Counted from the stretch's first letter, positions 50,779-62,595 are shown. The stretch: DNA of 64,000 nt from Prochlorococcus sp. AG-355-A18 (GCA_003280985.1 QCDH01000002.1:1-64000), one strand, 5' to 3'. Translations and numbers: made by a program. Notes: generated by a model from the sequence alone, not told the origin.

Positions 50779-50871
50779 ATGAACCTATCTTTACCTTCAA
50801 TGAAATTATTATTTTCTATCCCATTTTTTTTTCAAGAAAACAAAAAAACTAATCGATCTCAAGAAAAATGA
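50779..50871 (+). CDS. Possible 30-aa ORF overlapping the lptB start
   Basis: MNLSLPSMKLLFSIPFFFQENKKTNRSQEK*; ATGA overlap with lptB. Confidence 0.35.
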   Translation: MNLSLPSMKLLFSIPFFFQENKKTNRSQEK

Positions 50872-51596
50872 ACCTAAAGATTCATAATCTATCCCTTTCA
50901 ATTAAAGGAAGATTAATAGTAAATGATGTTTCCATAACTGTAAATCCAGGTGAAGTTGTGGGTTTGATGGGACCTAATGGTGCTGGGAAAACTACCACTT
51001 TTAATATTGCAGTTGGGAATATAAAACCTGATAAAGGTGAGATTTTAATGAATGGAAAAAATATAACCAATCTTCCTCTCCCAATTAGATCAAGACTTGG
51101 GTTGGGTTATTTAACTCAAGAAGCAAGTATATTTAGAGACCTAACTGTTAAGGATAATATAGATTTGGCTTTGCAGAATTCATCTTATAGTAGAGCAGCA
51201 ATTAGAAATAGAAGAGAACAATTAATTAATGAATTTAATTTGAATAACTTTGTAGATAATTATGGTTATCAACTTTCAGGAGGAGAGAGGAGAAGGTGTG
51301 AAATAGCTAGGGCTCTCACTGTAGGTACAAAAGGACCTAAATATTTGCTATTAGATGAACCGTTTGCTGGAATCGATCCTCTGGCTGTTAATGATTTAAA
51401 GAAACTAATTCTTAAATTAAGTAGTGACGGGGTTGGGATTCTTATTACAGACCATAATGTGAGAGAAACACTTTTAATTACTAACAAATCATATGTATTA
51501 AGTGAAGGGAAAATTTTAGCTAACGGTTCATCAATTGAATTAGCTGATAATCCAGTAGTCAAAAAGTATTATTTAGGAGATAATTTTAAACTTTAA
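50868..51596 (+). CDS. lptB: LPS export ABC transporter ATP-binding protein
   Basis: GPNGAGKTT, LGYLTQEASIFRDLTV, LSGGERRRCEIARAL, LLDEPFAGIDPLAV. Confidence 0.93.
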   Translation: MNLKIHNLSLSIKGRLIVNDVSITVNPGEVVGLMGPNGAGKTTTFNIAVGNIKPDKGEILMNGKNITNLPLPIRSRLGLGYLTQEASIFRDLTVKDNIDLALQNSSYSRAAIRNRREQLINEFNLNNFVDNYGYQLSGGERRRCEIARALTVGTKGPKYLLLDEPFAGIDPLAVNDLKKLILKLSSDGVGILITDHNVRETLLITNKSYVLSEGKILANGSSIELADNPVVKKYYLGDNFKL

Positions 51597-51708
51597 TATC
51601 TTCTTGCAAAATAAATTAAAAGTTATTTATTAAAAAATTACTCATTTAGGGATGATATAAATTATTATTTGCTTGTCATATAATATTTAAATCGGCTAAA
51701 TTCCTTGG

Positions 51709-52638
51709 ATGATACTAGATAATTTTTTTAAAAATTTAATATACGACCCAGTTTCAGTCTTAGGTATTTTAGTCTTTTATTTTTTATTAATTAACTTGCC
51801 AATATCTTTAGGTGCAGTTTTCAAAAAAAAGTCTTCTGTTACTGTAAAAATCTTAACTATTTTAGTGAATTTATTAATATCATTACAATTACTTTCTAGG
51901 TGGTCAATTTCTGGACACTTTCCTATCAGTAATTTGTATGAATCTCTTTATTTCCTTGCTTGGGGGATCACAATGGGACAACTATTGATTGAAAGGGAAT
52001 ACCAATCTCCAATAATTCCCTCATTTGCCATAACTATTGAGTTGCTTACTGTGGCCTTTGCTTGTTTTGTTTTGCCTGACGATCTGAAATTATCATCCAA
52101 CTTGGTTCCAGCTTTAAGATCTAGTTGGTTAGTAATGCATGTTAGTGTCGTAATGCTTAGTTATGCGGCACTAATAATGGGTTCTTTACTTTCAGTTTCT
52201 GTTTTGTTCATTAATAAAAATGAGCCACTCCAAATCAGAAGTAGTTCTACAGGCATTGGTGGGTTTAAAATTTCTAATAACTATTCTTTTAATGACTTAA
52301 TTGAACCTGTTCAATTTTCTCATTCAGAGGAATTAGATACATTAAGTTATCGATCTATATTAATAGGTTTTGTTCTTTTGACTCTCGGTTTAATTTCTGG
52401 CGCGGTCTGGGCTAATGAGGCTTGGGGCACATGGTGGAGTTGGGATCCAAAAGAAACATGGGCATTTATCTCATGGTTATTTTATGCCGCTTATCTTCAT
52501 ATGAGAATAAGCAAGGGTTGGCAAGGACGCAGACCAGCATTATTTGCTTCTACAGGCTTTTTAGTGATTTTAGTATGTTATTTAGGAGTTAATTTTTTAG
52601 GAATAGGGTTACATAGTTACGGCTGGATCTTTGAATGA
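51709..52638 (+). CDS. ccsA: Cytochrome c biogenesis protein CcsA
   Basis: GAVWANEAWGTWWSWDPKETWAFISWLFYAAYLHMR (WWD motif), VNFLGIGLHSYGW. Confidence 0.94.
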   Translation: MILDNFFKNLIYDPVSVLGILVFYFLLINLPISLGAVFKKKSSVTVKILTILVNLLISLQLLSRWSISGHFPISNLYESLYFLAWGITMGQLLIEREYQSPIIPSFAITIELLTVAFACFVLPDDLKLSSNLVPALRSSWLVMHVSVVMLSYAALIMGSLLSVSVLFINKNEPLQIRSSSTGIGGFKISNNYSFNDLIEPVQFSHSEELDTLSYRSILIGFVLLTLGLISGAVWANEAWGTWWSWDPKETWAFISWLFYAAYLHMRISKGWQGRRPALFASTGFLVILVCYLGVNFLGIGLHSYGWIFE

Positions 52639-52662
52639 TTTGTTAATCACCCAGATTATTTA

Positions 52663-53418
52663 TTAAGGTTCTGAAAGAACAATCCCTTTTTGTGCTTCTT
52701 GTGCAACTTTTCTCAAGTCATCACATCCTTCTTTTAGTGTTGGGTAGGCAAACATACCGCTACCTGCAATAAAACAATTAGCACCAGCATCGGCACATTG
52801 TGAAATAGTCCAATTTGCTTTTATCCCCCCATCAACTTCAATGTCGACATTTAAGTTTTTTTCGATAATAAAGTTTCTTATTTCTCTGATTTTATTAAGC
52901 ATTGTTGGTATGTAAGCTTGTCCTCCAAAGCCTGGATTAACTGTCATAACCAAAACATGATCAACCATATCCATAATGTTTTTAATCATTTCAAAAGGAG
53001 TATGAGGGTTTAATGCTACAGAAGGCGATCCTCCTAGATCTCTTATTCTCCCGAGAACTCTATGCAAATGAATATTTGCTTCGGCATGAGCTATTACTAC
53101 ACCTGGTTCACCATTCGCCCCTTTTGTGGCGTTTACATAAGATTCAAGCATTGTTTCACAGTTGTATTGGCTCACCATTAATTGAGTTTCAAAAGGGACA
53201 TTGCAATATTTCCTGCATGCAGCAATCATTTCAGGACCAAATGTAAGATTTGGTACGAAATTTCCATCCATTACATCAAATTGAATTCTATCTACCCCAG
53301 CTTCCTCGAGCTCTTTCACACATGCCCCCATATTTGCCCAATCTGCTGGTAAAACTGAAGGAATTATTTGAATTGGTCTATTAACACCAGCTAAGATTGT
53401 TTGATTTGACTCAGTCAT
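52663..53418 (-). CDS. rpe: Ribulose-phosphate 3-epimerase
   Basis: QIIPSVLPADWANMG, DRIQFDVMDGNFVPNLTFGP, VLVMTVNPGFGGQAYI, EVDGGI. Confidence 0.96.
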   Translation of the reverse strand: MTESNQTILAGVNRPIQIIPSVLPADWANMGACVKELEEAGVDRIQFDVMDGNFVPNLTFGPEMIAACRKYCNVPFETQLMVSQYNCETMLESYVNATKGANGEPGVVIAHAEANIHLHRVLGRIRDLGGSPSVALNPHTPFEMIKNIMDMVDHVLVMTVNPGFGGQAYIPTMLNKIREIRNFIIEKNLNVDIEVDGGIKANWTISQCADAGANCFIAGSGMFAYPTLKEGCDDLRKVAQEAQKGIVLSEP

Positions 53419-53605
53419 TTAATTTTTAAAATATTTAATAAAGATACTATATTTAGTTGTTTATTCCTAATTTCAAGTCACGGCCTGATAAAGTATCAGC
53501 TGTAAAGAGTTAAAAAAAGCTTACTAGCATAATAATTCTTATAAAAAATGACATTTTTTATGAGATCATACTCAAAAACCTTTAAGAAAATCCTCAAATT
53601 TAATT

Positions 53606-54607
53606 GTGAATCAAACTTTAATTCAAGAAATTCTCGAAGTTGTCGAGCAAGCAGCTATTGCCTCAGCAAAACTAACAGGACTTGGTCAAAAAGATGAAGC
53701 TGATGCTGCAGCGGTAGAAGCAATGAGATTGCGTATGGGCAAAATTGAAATGAAAGGGAAAATTGTTATTGGAGAAGGTGAAAGAGATGAAGCACCTATG
53801 CTTTATATAGGTGAAGAGGTTGGTAGTGGAAGTGGGCCAGGGGTTGACTTTGCGGTAGATCCTTGTGAAGGAACTAATCTTTGTGCGAATAATCAAAGAG
53901 GTTCTATGGCGGTTTTAGCTGCCTCTGATACGGGTGGTCTTTTCAATGCGCCTGATTTTTACATGAACAAATTAGCAGCGCCCCCTGCGGCCAAAGGTAA
54001 GGTAGATATTAGAAATTCAGCTACTGAAAACTTGAAGATACTAAGTGATTGCTTGGGCCTTTCTATTGATGAGCTTACTGTTGTTGTGATGGATAGAACT
54101 AGGCATAAAGATTTAATTAAAGAGATTCGAGGATGTGGTGCAAAAGTCCAACCGATTTCTGATGGTGATGTTCAAGCTGCGATTGCATGTGGTTTTGCAG
54201 GTACTGGAACACATTGCTTGATGGGTATAGGTGCAGCTCCAGAGGGTGTTATTTCAGCTGCTGCTATGAGAGCTCTAGGCGGACACTTTCAAGGACAACT
54301 AGTTTATGATCCAGCAATCGCTCAAACTTCTGAATGGGCTGATTACACAAAAGAAGGAAACATAAAACGTCTTAATGAAATGGGCATAACCGATATAGAT
54401 AAAATCTATGAAGCGAATGAATTGGCATCGGGAGAAAATGTTGTTTTCGCTGGAAGTGGAATAACTGATGGATTACTTTTTGACGGAGTTAAATTTGAAA
54501 GGGATTGTGTTAGAACAAGTAGTCTAGTTATTAGCACATTAGATAGTACTGCAAGGTTTACGAATACTGTCCATATAAAAGATGGTGCTAAGAGTATCAG
54601 CCTTTAA
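53606..54607 (+). CDS. glpX: Class II fructose-1,6/sedoheptulose-1,7-bisphosphatase
   Basis: [35 protein letters not shown] start. Confidence 0.96.
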   Translation: MNQTLIQEILEVVEQAAIASAKLTGLGQKDEADAAAVEAMRLRMGKIEMKGKIVIGEGERDEAPMLYIGEEVGSGSGPGVDFAVDPCEGTNLCANNQRGSMAVLAASDTGGLFNAPDFYMNKLAAPPAAKGKVDIRNSATENLKILSDCLGLSIDELTVVVMDRTRHKDLIKEIRGCGAKVQPISDGDVQAAIACGFAGTGTHCLMGIGAAPEGVISAAAMRALGGHFQGQLVYDPAIAQTSEWADYTKEGNIKRLNEMGITDIDKIYEANELASGENVVFAGSGITDGLLFDGVKFERDCVRTSSLVISTLDSTARFTNTVHIKDGAKSISL

Positions 54608-54625
54608 AAATTCACTTTTGATTTT

Positions 54626-55936
54626 ATGCATATTGTTGTCGTCGGACTGAGTCATCGCACGGCACCTGTCGAAGTGCGTGAGAAGTTAAGTATTCCTGAC
54701 CAATCCATAACAGAATCATTAAAAGCTTTAAAAGCTTTTAATGAAGTATTAGAGGTATCAATCTTAAGTACTTGTAATAGGCTGGAAATATATGCGCTAG
54801 TTAAGGATAAAAATACTGGAATTTCATCTATTAAAGAATTCATATCAGAATATTCTGGAATTATTTTTGAAGATTTAAATCCACATCTTTTCTGCTTTAG
54901 ACAGGAAGAAGCAGTTTTGCATTTGATGAAAGTTTCTGCAGGACTCGATAGCCTTGTTTTAGGCGAAGGACAAATCCTTTCGCAGGTAAAAAAAATGATG
55001 AGATTAGGTCAAGAGAATCAATCTACGGGACCAATTCTTAATAGATTATTAACTCAATCAGTTAGTACAGGTAAAAAAGTAAGATCTGAAACAAATTTAG
55101 GAACTGGAGCCGTATCAATTAGTTCAGCAGCTGTAGAACTTGCTCAATTAAAAATAGGACAAGAAAAGGGTTTTGATACTCTTGTGAGTTTGGAATCAGA
55201 GAACGTGCTTGTTGTTGGCGCTGGACGAATGAGTAGGCTTTTAATAACTCATTTAAAATCAAAAGGATGTCATAAACTTATTCTTGTAAATAGAAATATT
55301 GATCGAGCATTAAATCTTGCTCTAGACTTCCCTGATTTAGAGATTGTTTGTAGAGGGTTAAATGAATTAGAAGAAAACATATCAATATCTTCCATTGTTT
55401 TCACCAGTACTGCTTCTGAAGATCCAATTATTGATCTTGCAAAAATTGAAAAATTAAATTTGAGTAATAGACTTAAATTTATTGATATTGGTGTACCGAG
55501 AAATATATCAAATGATGTTAAACAACATGAATTTGTAAAATCATTTGATGTGGATGACTTACAAGAGGTCGTTTCAAGAAATCAAGAATTTAGACAGAAA
55601 ATAGCAAAAGAAGCGGAATCTTTAGTAGAAGAAGAAAGGATCATTTTTCTAGAATGGTGGGCAAGTTTAGAGGCGGTTCCAGTAATTAATAAACTTAGAT
55701 CAGATTTGGAATTAATTAGAAAAGAGGAATTGCAAAAAGCACTTAGTAGGATGGGACCAGATTTTTCGGCTCGAGAAAGAAAAGTTGTGGAAGCGCTGAC
55801 TAAAGGGATTATTAATAAAATTCTTCACACGCCTGTTACCAAGTTGAGAAGTCCTCAATCAAGAGAAGAAAGACAAGTTTCTTTGAAAATCGTTGAAAAA
55901 TTGTTTTCTTTGGTTGAAGAGGACAAAAAAAACTAA
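54626..55936 (+). CDS. hemA: Glutamyl-tRNA reductase
   Basis: VVGLSHRTAPVEVREKLS, STCNRLEIYA, GLDSLVLGEGQILSQVK, VVGAGRMSRL. Confidence 0.97.
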   Translation: MHIVVVGLSHRTAPVEVREKLSIPDQSITESLKALKAFNEVLEVSILSTCNRLEIYALVKDKNTGISSIKEFISEYSGIIFEDLNPHLFCFRQEEAVLHLMKVSAGLDSLVLGEGQILSQVKKMMRLGQENQSTGPILNRLLTQSVSTGKKVRSETNLGTGAVSISSAAVELAQLKIGQEKGFDTLVSLESENVLVVGAGRMSRLLITHLKSKGCHKLILVNRNIDRALNLALDFPDLEIVCRGLNELEENISISSIVFTSTASEDPIIDLAKIEKLNLSNRLKFIDIGVPRNISNDVKQHEFVKSFDVDDLQEVVSRNQEFRQKIAKEAESLVEEERIIFLEWWASLEAVPVINKLRSDLELIRKEELQKALSRMGPDFSARERKVVEALTKGIINKILHTPVTKLRSPQSREERQVSLKIVEKLFSLVEEDKKN

Positions 55937-56066
55937 TTTTCCTCAATTTATATTAAGTTTTTCTAGCGATTTATCGAAATACCTTTGTAAACTGACCATT
56001 AGTATTTCTAAATATGCCCATAATCAGTTACTTTAAATAGTTGTATATCTATCACCATTAGATTGA

Positions 56067-57362
56067 ATGAAGCGTGTGTTGGCCATAATCCTCGGAGGAG
56101 GAAAAGGTTCTAGACTTTACCCTTTAACAAAAATGAGGGCTAAACCTGCTGTGCCGTTGGCAGGTAAGTACCGTTTAATAGATATCCCAATTAGTAATTG
56201 TATAAATTCAGGCATTGAAAAAATGTACGTATTGACTCAGTTCAATAGTGCATCTCTTAATAGACATATAGGAAGAACCTATAATTTAAATGGCCCTTTC
56301 GGCCAAGGATTTGTTGAGGTTTTAGCTGCACAACAGACTCCTGATAGTCCTAAGTGGTTTGAAGGTACTGCTGATGCTGTAAGAAAATACCAATGGTTAT
56401 TTCAAGAATGGGATGTTGATGAATATTTAATTTTGTCAGGGGATCAACTGTACAGAATGGATTACAGTTTATTTGTTCAACATCACAGGGATAATGGCGC
56501 TGATTTAACTGTTGCAGCTTTGCCTGTTGATGAAGCTCAAGCAGAGGGTTTTGGGCTCATGAGAACAGACGATTTAGGAAATATAAAAGAATTCAGTGAA
56601 AAGCCAACAGGAGAGAAGTTGAAGGCAATGGCAGTTGATACTTCAAAATTTGGATTAAGTGAGGAGTCAGCCGCAGAAAAGCCTTACCTAGCATCTATGG
56701 GTATTTACGTTTTTAGCAGAAATACTCTTTTTGATCTTTTAAATAAATTCCCTAATTATACCGATTTTGGTAAGGACATAATTCCTGAAGCTCTTAATAG
56801 GGGGGATACTCTTAAAAGTTATGTATTCGATGATTATTGGGAAGATATCGGAACCATTGGTGCATTCTTTGAGTCAAACCTAGCATTGACTGAACAACCA
56901 AAACCTCCATTTAGCTTTTATGATGAAAAATTTCCAATTTATACAAGACCTAGATTTCTCCCACCTTCTAAACTTGTAGATGCTCAAATTACTGATTCAA
57001 TAGTCTGTGAAGGTACAATATTAAAGTCATGCAGTATTTTGCATTGTGTTTTAGGTGTAAGAAGCAGGATTGAAAGTGATTCGGTTCTTGAGGACACTCT
57101 CGTTATGGGAGCCGATTTCTTTGAATCACCTGAAGAGAGGATTGAATTAAGAAAAGGAGGCGGAACACCTCTTGGAGTAGGTGAAGGAACTACTGTAAAA
57201 AGAGCAATTCTTGATAAGAATACAAGGATTGGTGATAATGTTGTGATTATCAATAAAGATCGAGTAGAAGAAGCAGATAAGCCAGAATTAGGTTTCTATA
57301 TAAGAAATGGAATTGTTGTAGTAGTTAAAAATGCAACTATTGCAAACGGAACCGTTATTTAA
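56067..57362 (+). CDS. glgC: Glucose-1-phosphate adenylyltransferase
   Basis: [45 protein letters not shown]. Confidence 0.97.
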   Translation: MKRVLAIILGGGKGSRLYPLTKMRAKPAVPLAGKYRLIDIPISNCINSGIEKMYVLTQFNSASLNRHIGRTYNLNGPFGQGFVEVLAAQQTPDSPKWFEGTADAVRKYQWLFQEWDVDEYLILSGDQLYRMDYSLFVQHHRDNGADLTVAALPVDEAQAEGFGLMRTDDLGNIKEFSEKPTGEKLKAMAVDTSKFGLSEESAAEKPYLASMGIYVFSRNTLFDLLNKFPNYTDFGKDIIPEALNRGDTLKSYVFDDYWEDIGTIGAFFESNLALTEQPKPPFSFYDEKFPIYTRPRFLPPSKLVDAQITDSIVCEGTILKSCSILHCVLGVRSRIESDSVLEDTLVMGADFFESPEERIELRKGGGTPLGVGEGTTVKRAILDKNTRIGDNVVIINKDRVEEADKPELGFYIRNGIVVVVKNATIANGTVI

Positions 57363-57458
57363 ATCTTTTCGATCATTTTTCGCTGACATAAGTATTTTTT
57401 TTGAGCAATTTTGTTGAGTTGTAGGCACACTATATTTATTGAGTTTTTTTAATTTTTT

Positions 57459-58877
57459 ATGTCCAAGGCACATTTTGGGTTAGTAGGTCTTGGTGTTATG
57501 GGCGAAAATTTAGTTCTTAACGCAGAGAGAAATGGATTTTCTAGTGTAGTTTTTAATAGAACTTACTCAAAAACTGAAGAATTTTTACAAGGTCGGGGCT
57601 TTGGTAAGAATATAGAGGGAGCTGAAACTCTTCAAGAATTTGTTAATAAGCTAGAGAGACCTAGAAGAATTTTAATGATGGTAAAAGCTGGACCAGCAAC
57701 AGATGCTGTTATAGATAATATTTCTGGATATCTTGAGGAAGGAGATTTATTAATAGATGGTGGTAATTCTCAATTTAAAGATACAGAAAGAAGGGTAAAT
57801 ACTCTTGAAAGTAAAAGTTTTGGATACATTGGAATGGGAGTCTCAGGTGGTGCCAAAGGAGCTCTTGAAGGGCCAAGTATGATGCCTGGCGGTACTAAGG
57901 CTTCATATGATGCGATAGAAAGCTTATTAACTAAGATGGCTGCCAAAGTTGAAGACGGACCATGCGTTGCATATGTAGGCCCAGGAGGCTCAGGTCATTT
58001 TGTAAAAACTGTTCATAATGGAATTGAATATGGAATTGAGCAAATACTCGCAGAAGCTTATGACCTAATGAAGAGAGTCAAAGGTATGAATGGACAACAG
58101 ATGTCAGAGGTTTTTGGTATTTGGAATAATACTGATGAATTAGCTTCTTATCTTGTTGAGATAACAGAGATTTGTCTAAAAACAAAAGATGAGATAACTG
58201 GAGATGATGTTGTTGAAAAAATATTAGATAAAGCTGGCCAGAAAGGTACAGGATTATGGACTGTTGTAAGTGCTTTAGAACTTGGGGTATCAGTCCCAAC
58301 TATTTATGCATCTTTAAATGCAAGAGTAATGAGTTCTTTAAAAGATCAACGTAGTGAGATTGAAAAAACTATTCCTACCAAAGAGATACAGGACTTTAAT
58401 TTGGGAAATATATCGGATGGAATGAAACCTTTATTTGATGCTGTAGTCCTTGCCACAATTGCCAGCTATGCGCAAGGTATGGATATTTTAAGAGAAGCAT
58501 CTTCAGTATATAACTATGGCTTGAATATGCCGTCAATTGCTCAAATATGGAAAGGTGGTTGCATAATTAGATCAAAATTATTAAGTAAAATTCAAGATGC
58601 TTATAACAAAGACCCTAATCTAAAAAATTTAATTTTTGATGATTGGTTTAATAATGAAATTGCAACAAGATTAGATAACTTAGCCAATGTAGTTTCTTTA
58701 TCTACAAAAGCTGGTATACCAGTTCCATGCCTATCCAGTACTTTAGATTATTTGAATAGTTATAGAACTAATAGACTTCCTCAGAATCTTGTTCAGGCAA
58801 TGAGAGACTGTTTTGGCTCTCATACGTATGAGAGAATTGATAAGGAAGGTAGTTTTCATACTGAATGGATGAAATGA
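57459..58877 (+). CDS. gnd: 6-phosphogluconate dehydrogenase
   Basis: GLVGLGVMGENLVLNAERNGF, DGGNSQFKDTERR, GPGGSGHFVKTVHNGIEYG. Confidence 0.97.
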   Translation: MSKAHFGLVGLGVMGENLVLNAERNGFSSVVFNRTYSKTEEFLQGRGFGKNIEGAETLQEFVNKLERPRRILMMVKAGPATDAVIDNISGYLEEGDLLIDGGNSQFKDTERRVNTLESKSFGYIGMGVSGGAKGALEGPSMMPGGTKASYDAIESLLTKMAAKVEDGPCVAYVGPGGSGHFVKTVHNGIEYGIEQILAEAYDLMKRVKGMNGQQMSEVFGIWNNTDELASYLVEITEICLKTKDEITGDDVVEKILDKAGQKGTGLWTVVSALELGVSVPTIYASLNARVMSSLKDQRSEIEKTIPTKEIQDFNLGNISDGMKPLFDAVVLATIASYAQGMDILREASSVYNYGLNMPSIAQIWKGGCIIRSKLLSKIQDAYNKDPNLKNLIFDDWFNNEIATRLDNLANVVSLSTKAGIPVPCLSSTLDYLNSYRTNRLPQNLVQAMRDCFGSHTYERIDKEGSFHTEWMK

Positions 58878-59602
58878 TTGAAAAGGTCAAAAATGGATAC
58901 ACCTTAAACATATACAAAGACAAGTTAGAACTATCAAAAGCGGTTTTTAAGTTTATTGAATTTCACATTATTCATACTTTAAAAAAGAAAGACAGATTCA
59001 AATTTTGCGTAAGTGGAGGTTCAACTCCTAAATCTGTGTATCAGCTCTTATCTAATAGTGATCTTAGATGGGATATGGTTGATGTCTTTTTAGGAGATGA
59101 AAGATGTGTTGATCCAAATTCAGAATTAAGTAACTCGTTAATGTTGAAAAACTCTTTGTTAACTAATTTTGGATCTAAAGCTTATTTTTATGAAATTTTC
59201 AATGATTTGAACGCTGATGATGAAGCTACAAAAAATCAATTTATTTCTAAATTATTTGAAAAATGCGGATCAAACCCTCCAACTTTTGATTTAACATTAT
59301 TAGGTCTTGGAGACGATGGTCATACAGCCTCATTATTCCCTTATCAAAAAAATAATAATGTAGATGATTTTGTTATTTTTAATGAAGGTAAAGGCTTAAA
59401 AAGAATTTCATTAACGCCTAAGGTTCTTTCAGCCTCTTCAAAGATAATATTTTTAGTTAGTGGAGCTTCTAAAAGAATTGCTCTTGAGAGGTTATTAGAT
59501 GAAAAAGAGCTACCAGATAGAACACCATCAAAATTAATAAAATCTATTAATCAAATTTCAATATTTTGTGATCAGGAATCAGCAAAAGAATTAGAAATTT
59601 AG
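58865..59602 (+). CDS. pgl: 6-phosphogluconolactonase
   Basis: FCVSGGSTPKSVYQLL, VFLGDERCV, LLGLGDDGHTASLFP; overlaps gnd by 13 nt. Confidence 0.94.
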   Translation: MDEMIEKVKNGYTLNIYKDKLELSKAVFKFIEFHIIHTLKKKDRFKFCVSGGSTPKSVYQLLSNSDLRWDMVDVFLGDERCVDPNSELSNSLMLKNSLLTNFGSKAYFYEIFNDLNADDEATKNQFISKLFEKCGSNPPTFDLTLLGLGDDGHTASLFPYQKNNNVDDFVIFNEGKGLKRISLTPKVLSASSKIIFLVSGASKRIALERLLDEKELPDRTPSKLIKSINQISIFCDQESAKELEI

Positions 59603-59632
59603 TTAAAGTTTATTAATAATTTAAATTAATTA

Positions 59633-60181
59633 ATGAGTAAGAAAAAATTTTTATTCCAGAAAAAGGATTTCGATGGTTGGAAAACATTAAATGATACTGT
59701 TATGGGCGGATCAAGTGATGCTTTTTGTGAAATTTCAAATTCGGGTTTGATATTAAAGGGTAATATTGTCGAGAAAGCAGGAGGATTTGTTAGTTGTAGA
59801 TCGTCTGTATATAAACCATCTTTAAATGTATCTGAATATTCATCCTTCGAATTAAATATTGATGGACAAGGAAGAACTTTTAAATTTGCTGTCGCTTGTG
59901 AAGATGATTTACTAGGTCTAACCGAATTTATTCCGGGTGGACTTAGATGGATTAAATCATTCCCAACAAAAAAATTCGGGACAACAAATGTTCAAATTCC
60001 TTTTAGTGAGCTAAAACCTTCAGTAAGAGCTAATAAAGTACGTTTCCCACTTAAATTCAAGCCATCTAAAATTAAAAGATTGCAACTACTACACTCTAAG
60101 TTCGGTGATGATGGATTACTTAATAATGAGTTTAAACAGGGTTCAATAAAAGTCTTAATTAAATCAATAAGTGTTATTTGA
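59633..60181 (+). CDS. CIA30-domain protein
   Basis: GWKTLNDTVMGGSSDAFCEIS, GGFVSCRS, LRWIKSFPT. Confidence 0.85.
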   Translation: MSKKKFLFQKKDFDGWKTLNDTVMGGSSDAFCEISNSGLILKGNIVEKAGGFVSCRSSVYKPSLNVSEYSSFELNIDGQGRTFKFAVACEDDLLGLTEFIPGGLRWIKSFPTKKFGTTNVQIPFSELKPSVRANKVRFPLKFKPSKIKRLQLLHSKFGDDGLLNNEFKQGSIKVLIKSISVI

Positions 60182-60557
60182 AAATCCACCTAAAAATATA
60201 GAGAGCTTAATCGCTAAGTCAGCAGATTTAACAAATAAACCTTTTGTTCATTCTGTCGTAAAAATAAATGGTGAACTCGAATTCGAAGATGAAGATTTTG
60301 ATTTAACAGTTAATATCTTATGTCGAGATAAAGAAGGTAAAAGATTAGAAATTTATGATCTTGAATTAGAACTTTTTAAATCAAATAAAGAGTTGGTTTT
60401 AGTAATCTCTAAGCTTAATTTCCCTGATGAACCAATATTATGGTGTGGAGTTAAAACATTATGGATGGATAGCAATAATGGAAAAAAATGCAACTCACCA
60501 AAATACAGCGCTAGATTGGAAAATTTAGCAAATAGGATAAAAAGTTTTATTGATTAA
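60171..60557 (+). CDS. Conserved hypothetical protein
   Basis: 128-aa ORF with an 11-nt overlap to the CIA30 gene. Confidence 0.7.
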   Translation: MLFENPPKNIESLIAKSADLTNKPFVHSVVKINGELEFEDEDFDLTVNILCRDKEGKRLEIYDLELELFKSNKELVLVISKLNFPDEPILWCGVKTLWMDSNNGKKCNSPKYSARLENLANRIKSFID

Positions 60558-60578
60558 GAAAATAAAATTTGAGCTGAT

Positions 60579-62252
60579 TTATAAATCAGTAACAGCCCCT
60601 AAACTTGATGTGCTTACGATTCTCGAATATTTTGAAAGAATTCCTCTTTTGTATTTTTGAATAGGTTTTACCCAATCTTTTTTTCTTTTTTCTAATTCTT
60701 CGTCAGATAAATCAACTTCAATTAGTTGTTTTACAGCATCTACTGTAATTAAATCACCCTGTTTTATTAGAGCAATATTTCCTCCTACAGCAGCCTCTGG
60801 AGCTATATGACCCACAACAAGACCATAGGTGCCCCCGCTAAATCTGCCATCGGTAATTAAAGCCACCTTCTCTCCAAGCCCTTGACCAACAATCGCAGAT
60901 GTTGGGGCTAACATTTCTCTCATGCCTGGACCTCCTACAGGACCTTCGTTTCTAATAACAACAACATCACCAGCTTTGATATCGTTATTTAATATCGATT
61001 TTAAACAATCCTCTTCACTTTCAAAAATCTTTGCGGGACCAGTTAATACAGGGTTTTTTACTCCGCTAATTTTGGCTACAGATCCTTCGCTGGCTAAGTT
61101 ACCTTTTAATATCGCTAGATGTCCTTTTTTATAAAGAGGGTCATCTATGTCTCTTATGACATTTTGATTTGTTGGAGGCTTATCTGGAATATTTTGTAAG
61201 TATTCTGAGATGGTTTTGCCTTCAATGTTTTTACATTCCCCATGAATTAATCCTGCATTCAAAAGTATTTTCATTACTTGTGGAATCCCACCTGCCTTAT
61301 GAAGATCCACCGTCACATATTTACCACTAGGTTTAAGGTCACAAATAACGGGTACTTTTTGTCTGATTCTCTCAAAATCATTAATGTTGATATCTATTCC
61401 TGCAGTATTCGCAATAGCTAAGATGTGCAATACCGCATTTGTTGATCCGCCAATTGCCATAATTACTGATATTGCATTTTCAAATGCTTTCTTAGTCATT
61501 AGATCTAGAGGTCTTATATCTTTTTCTATTGCAGAGACTAATATCTCAGCACTTTTATCTGCACTTAGTTCTTTTTCAAGATCTTCAGCAGCCATAGTGG
61601 AACTGTGAGGAAGACTTAACCCTAATACTTCAATAACCGCAGACATTGTATTAGCTGTAAACATTCCTCCACAGCTACCTGCACCAGGAATACAATTTTT
61701 CTCAACTTGGATTAGCCTTTCTTCATTAATTTTGCCTGATGTTAATTGTCCAACAGCTTCAAATGCACTAACAACAGTAAGATCTTCTCCATGCAATTTC
61801 CCAGGTTTAATTGTTCCTCCATAAATGAAAATTGAGGGAATATTCATTCTTGCAATCGCTATCATGGCACCCGGCATATTTTTATCACATCCACCTATTG
61901 CAAGTACTCCATCCATACTTTGAGCATTGCATGCTGTTTCAATTGAATCAGCAATAACTTCTCTTGAAACTAGGGAATATTTCATGCCCTCTGTTCCCAT
62001 AGAAATGCCATCACTTACTGTTATAGTCCCAAACATCTGAGGCATCCCACCGGATCTTTTTATTGATTCTTCAGCTTTTAGAGCTAACTTATTTAAACCC
62101 ATATTGCATGGTGTTATGGTGCTGTATCCATTTGCAACTCCAATAATAGGTTTATTAAAATCTTCATCATTAAATCCAACAGCTCTTAACATCGATCTGT
62201 TAGGAGATCTTTGCACACCCTGGGTTATTGCAGATGATCTGAGTTTATTCAT
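60579..62252 (-). CDS. ilvD: Dihydroxy-acid dehydratase
   Basis: [50 protein letters not shown]. Confidence 0.97.
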   Translation of the reverse strand: MNKLRSSAITQGVQRSPNRSMLRAVGFNDEDFNKPIIGVANGYSTITPCNMGLNKLALKAEESIKRSGGMPQMFGTITVSDGISMGTEGMKYSLVSREVIADSIETACNAQSMDGVLAIGGCDKNMPGAMIAIARMNIPSIFIYGGTIKPGKLHGEDLTVVSAFEAVGQLTSGKINEERLIQVEKNCIPGAGSCGGMFTANTMSAVIEVLGLSLPHSSTMAAEDLEKELSADKSAEILVSAIEKDIRPLDLMTKKAFENAISVIMAIGGSTNAVLHILAIANTAGIDININDFERIRQKVPVICDLKPSGKYVTVDLHKAGGIPQVMKILLNAGLIHGECKNIEGKTISEYLQNIPDKPPTNQNVIRDIDDPLYKKGHLAILKGNLASEGSVAKISGVKNPVLTGPAKIFESEEDCLKSILNNDIKAGDVVVIRNEGPVGGPGMREMLAPTSAIVGQGLGEKVALITDGRFSGGTYGLVVGHIAPEAAVGGNIALIKQGDLITVDAVKQLIEVDLSDEELEKRKKDWVKPIQKYKRGILSKYSRIVSTSSLGAVTDL

Positions 62253-62275
62253 ATTATTTGAAAACCTTTTTTATT

Positions 62276-62566
62276 CTATTGCCCCAACTCTTCAAGTTGC
62301 TTCCTAACATCAGCAATTGCAGAATTAAGTTGCTCAACTTTCTTCTCCAGATTCTCTCCTTCCACTTCATTTATATTTTCATTTGAATCAATCGCTTCAG
62401 ATCCGTCTTGAATTCTGGAGGAATACATCATTGCTTTTTGTTTTTTTTCCTCCTTTCTTTTGTCTGCTTCGGATATTAACCACCAAGCTAAACCTGCTGC
62501 TCCAATAAAAGCACCGCTTATTAATGATAAAAGATTATTTGAAGACGAATCTCTGTATTCAGACAT
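62276..62566 (-). CDS. Small membrane-anchored coiled-coil protein
   Basis: TM LISGAFIGAAGLAWWLI plus C-terminal coiled coil. Confidence 0.7.
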   Translation of the reverse strand: MSEYRDSSSNNLLSLISGAFIGAAGLAWWLISEADKRKEEKKQKAMMYSSRIQDGSEAIDSNENINEVEGENLEKKVEQLNSAIADVRKQLEELGQ

Positions 62567-62595
62567 TGGTAAAATATTTACTCCTATATTCTATA

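Noticed and set aside
54718-54742. TTAAAAGCTTTAAAAGCTTTTAA repeat/palindrome
   Set aside because: Lies inside hemA and encodes the expected SLKALKAFNE; coincidental codon repetition.
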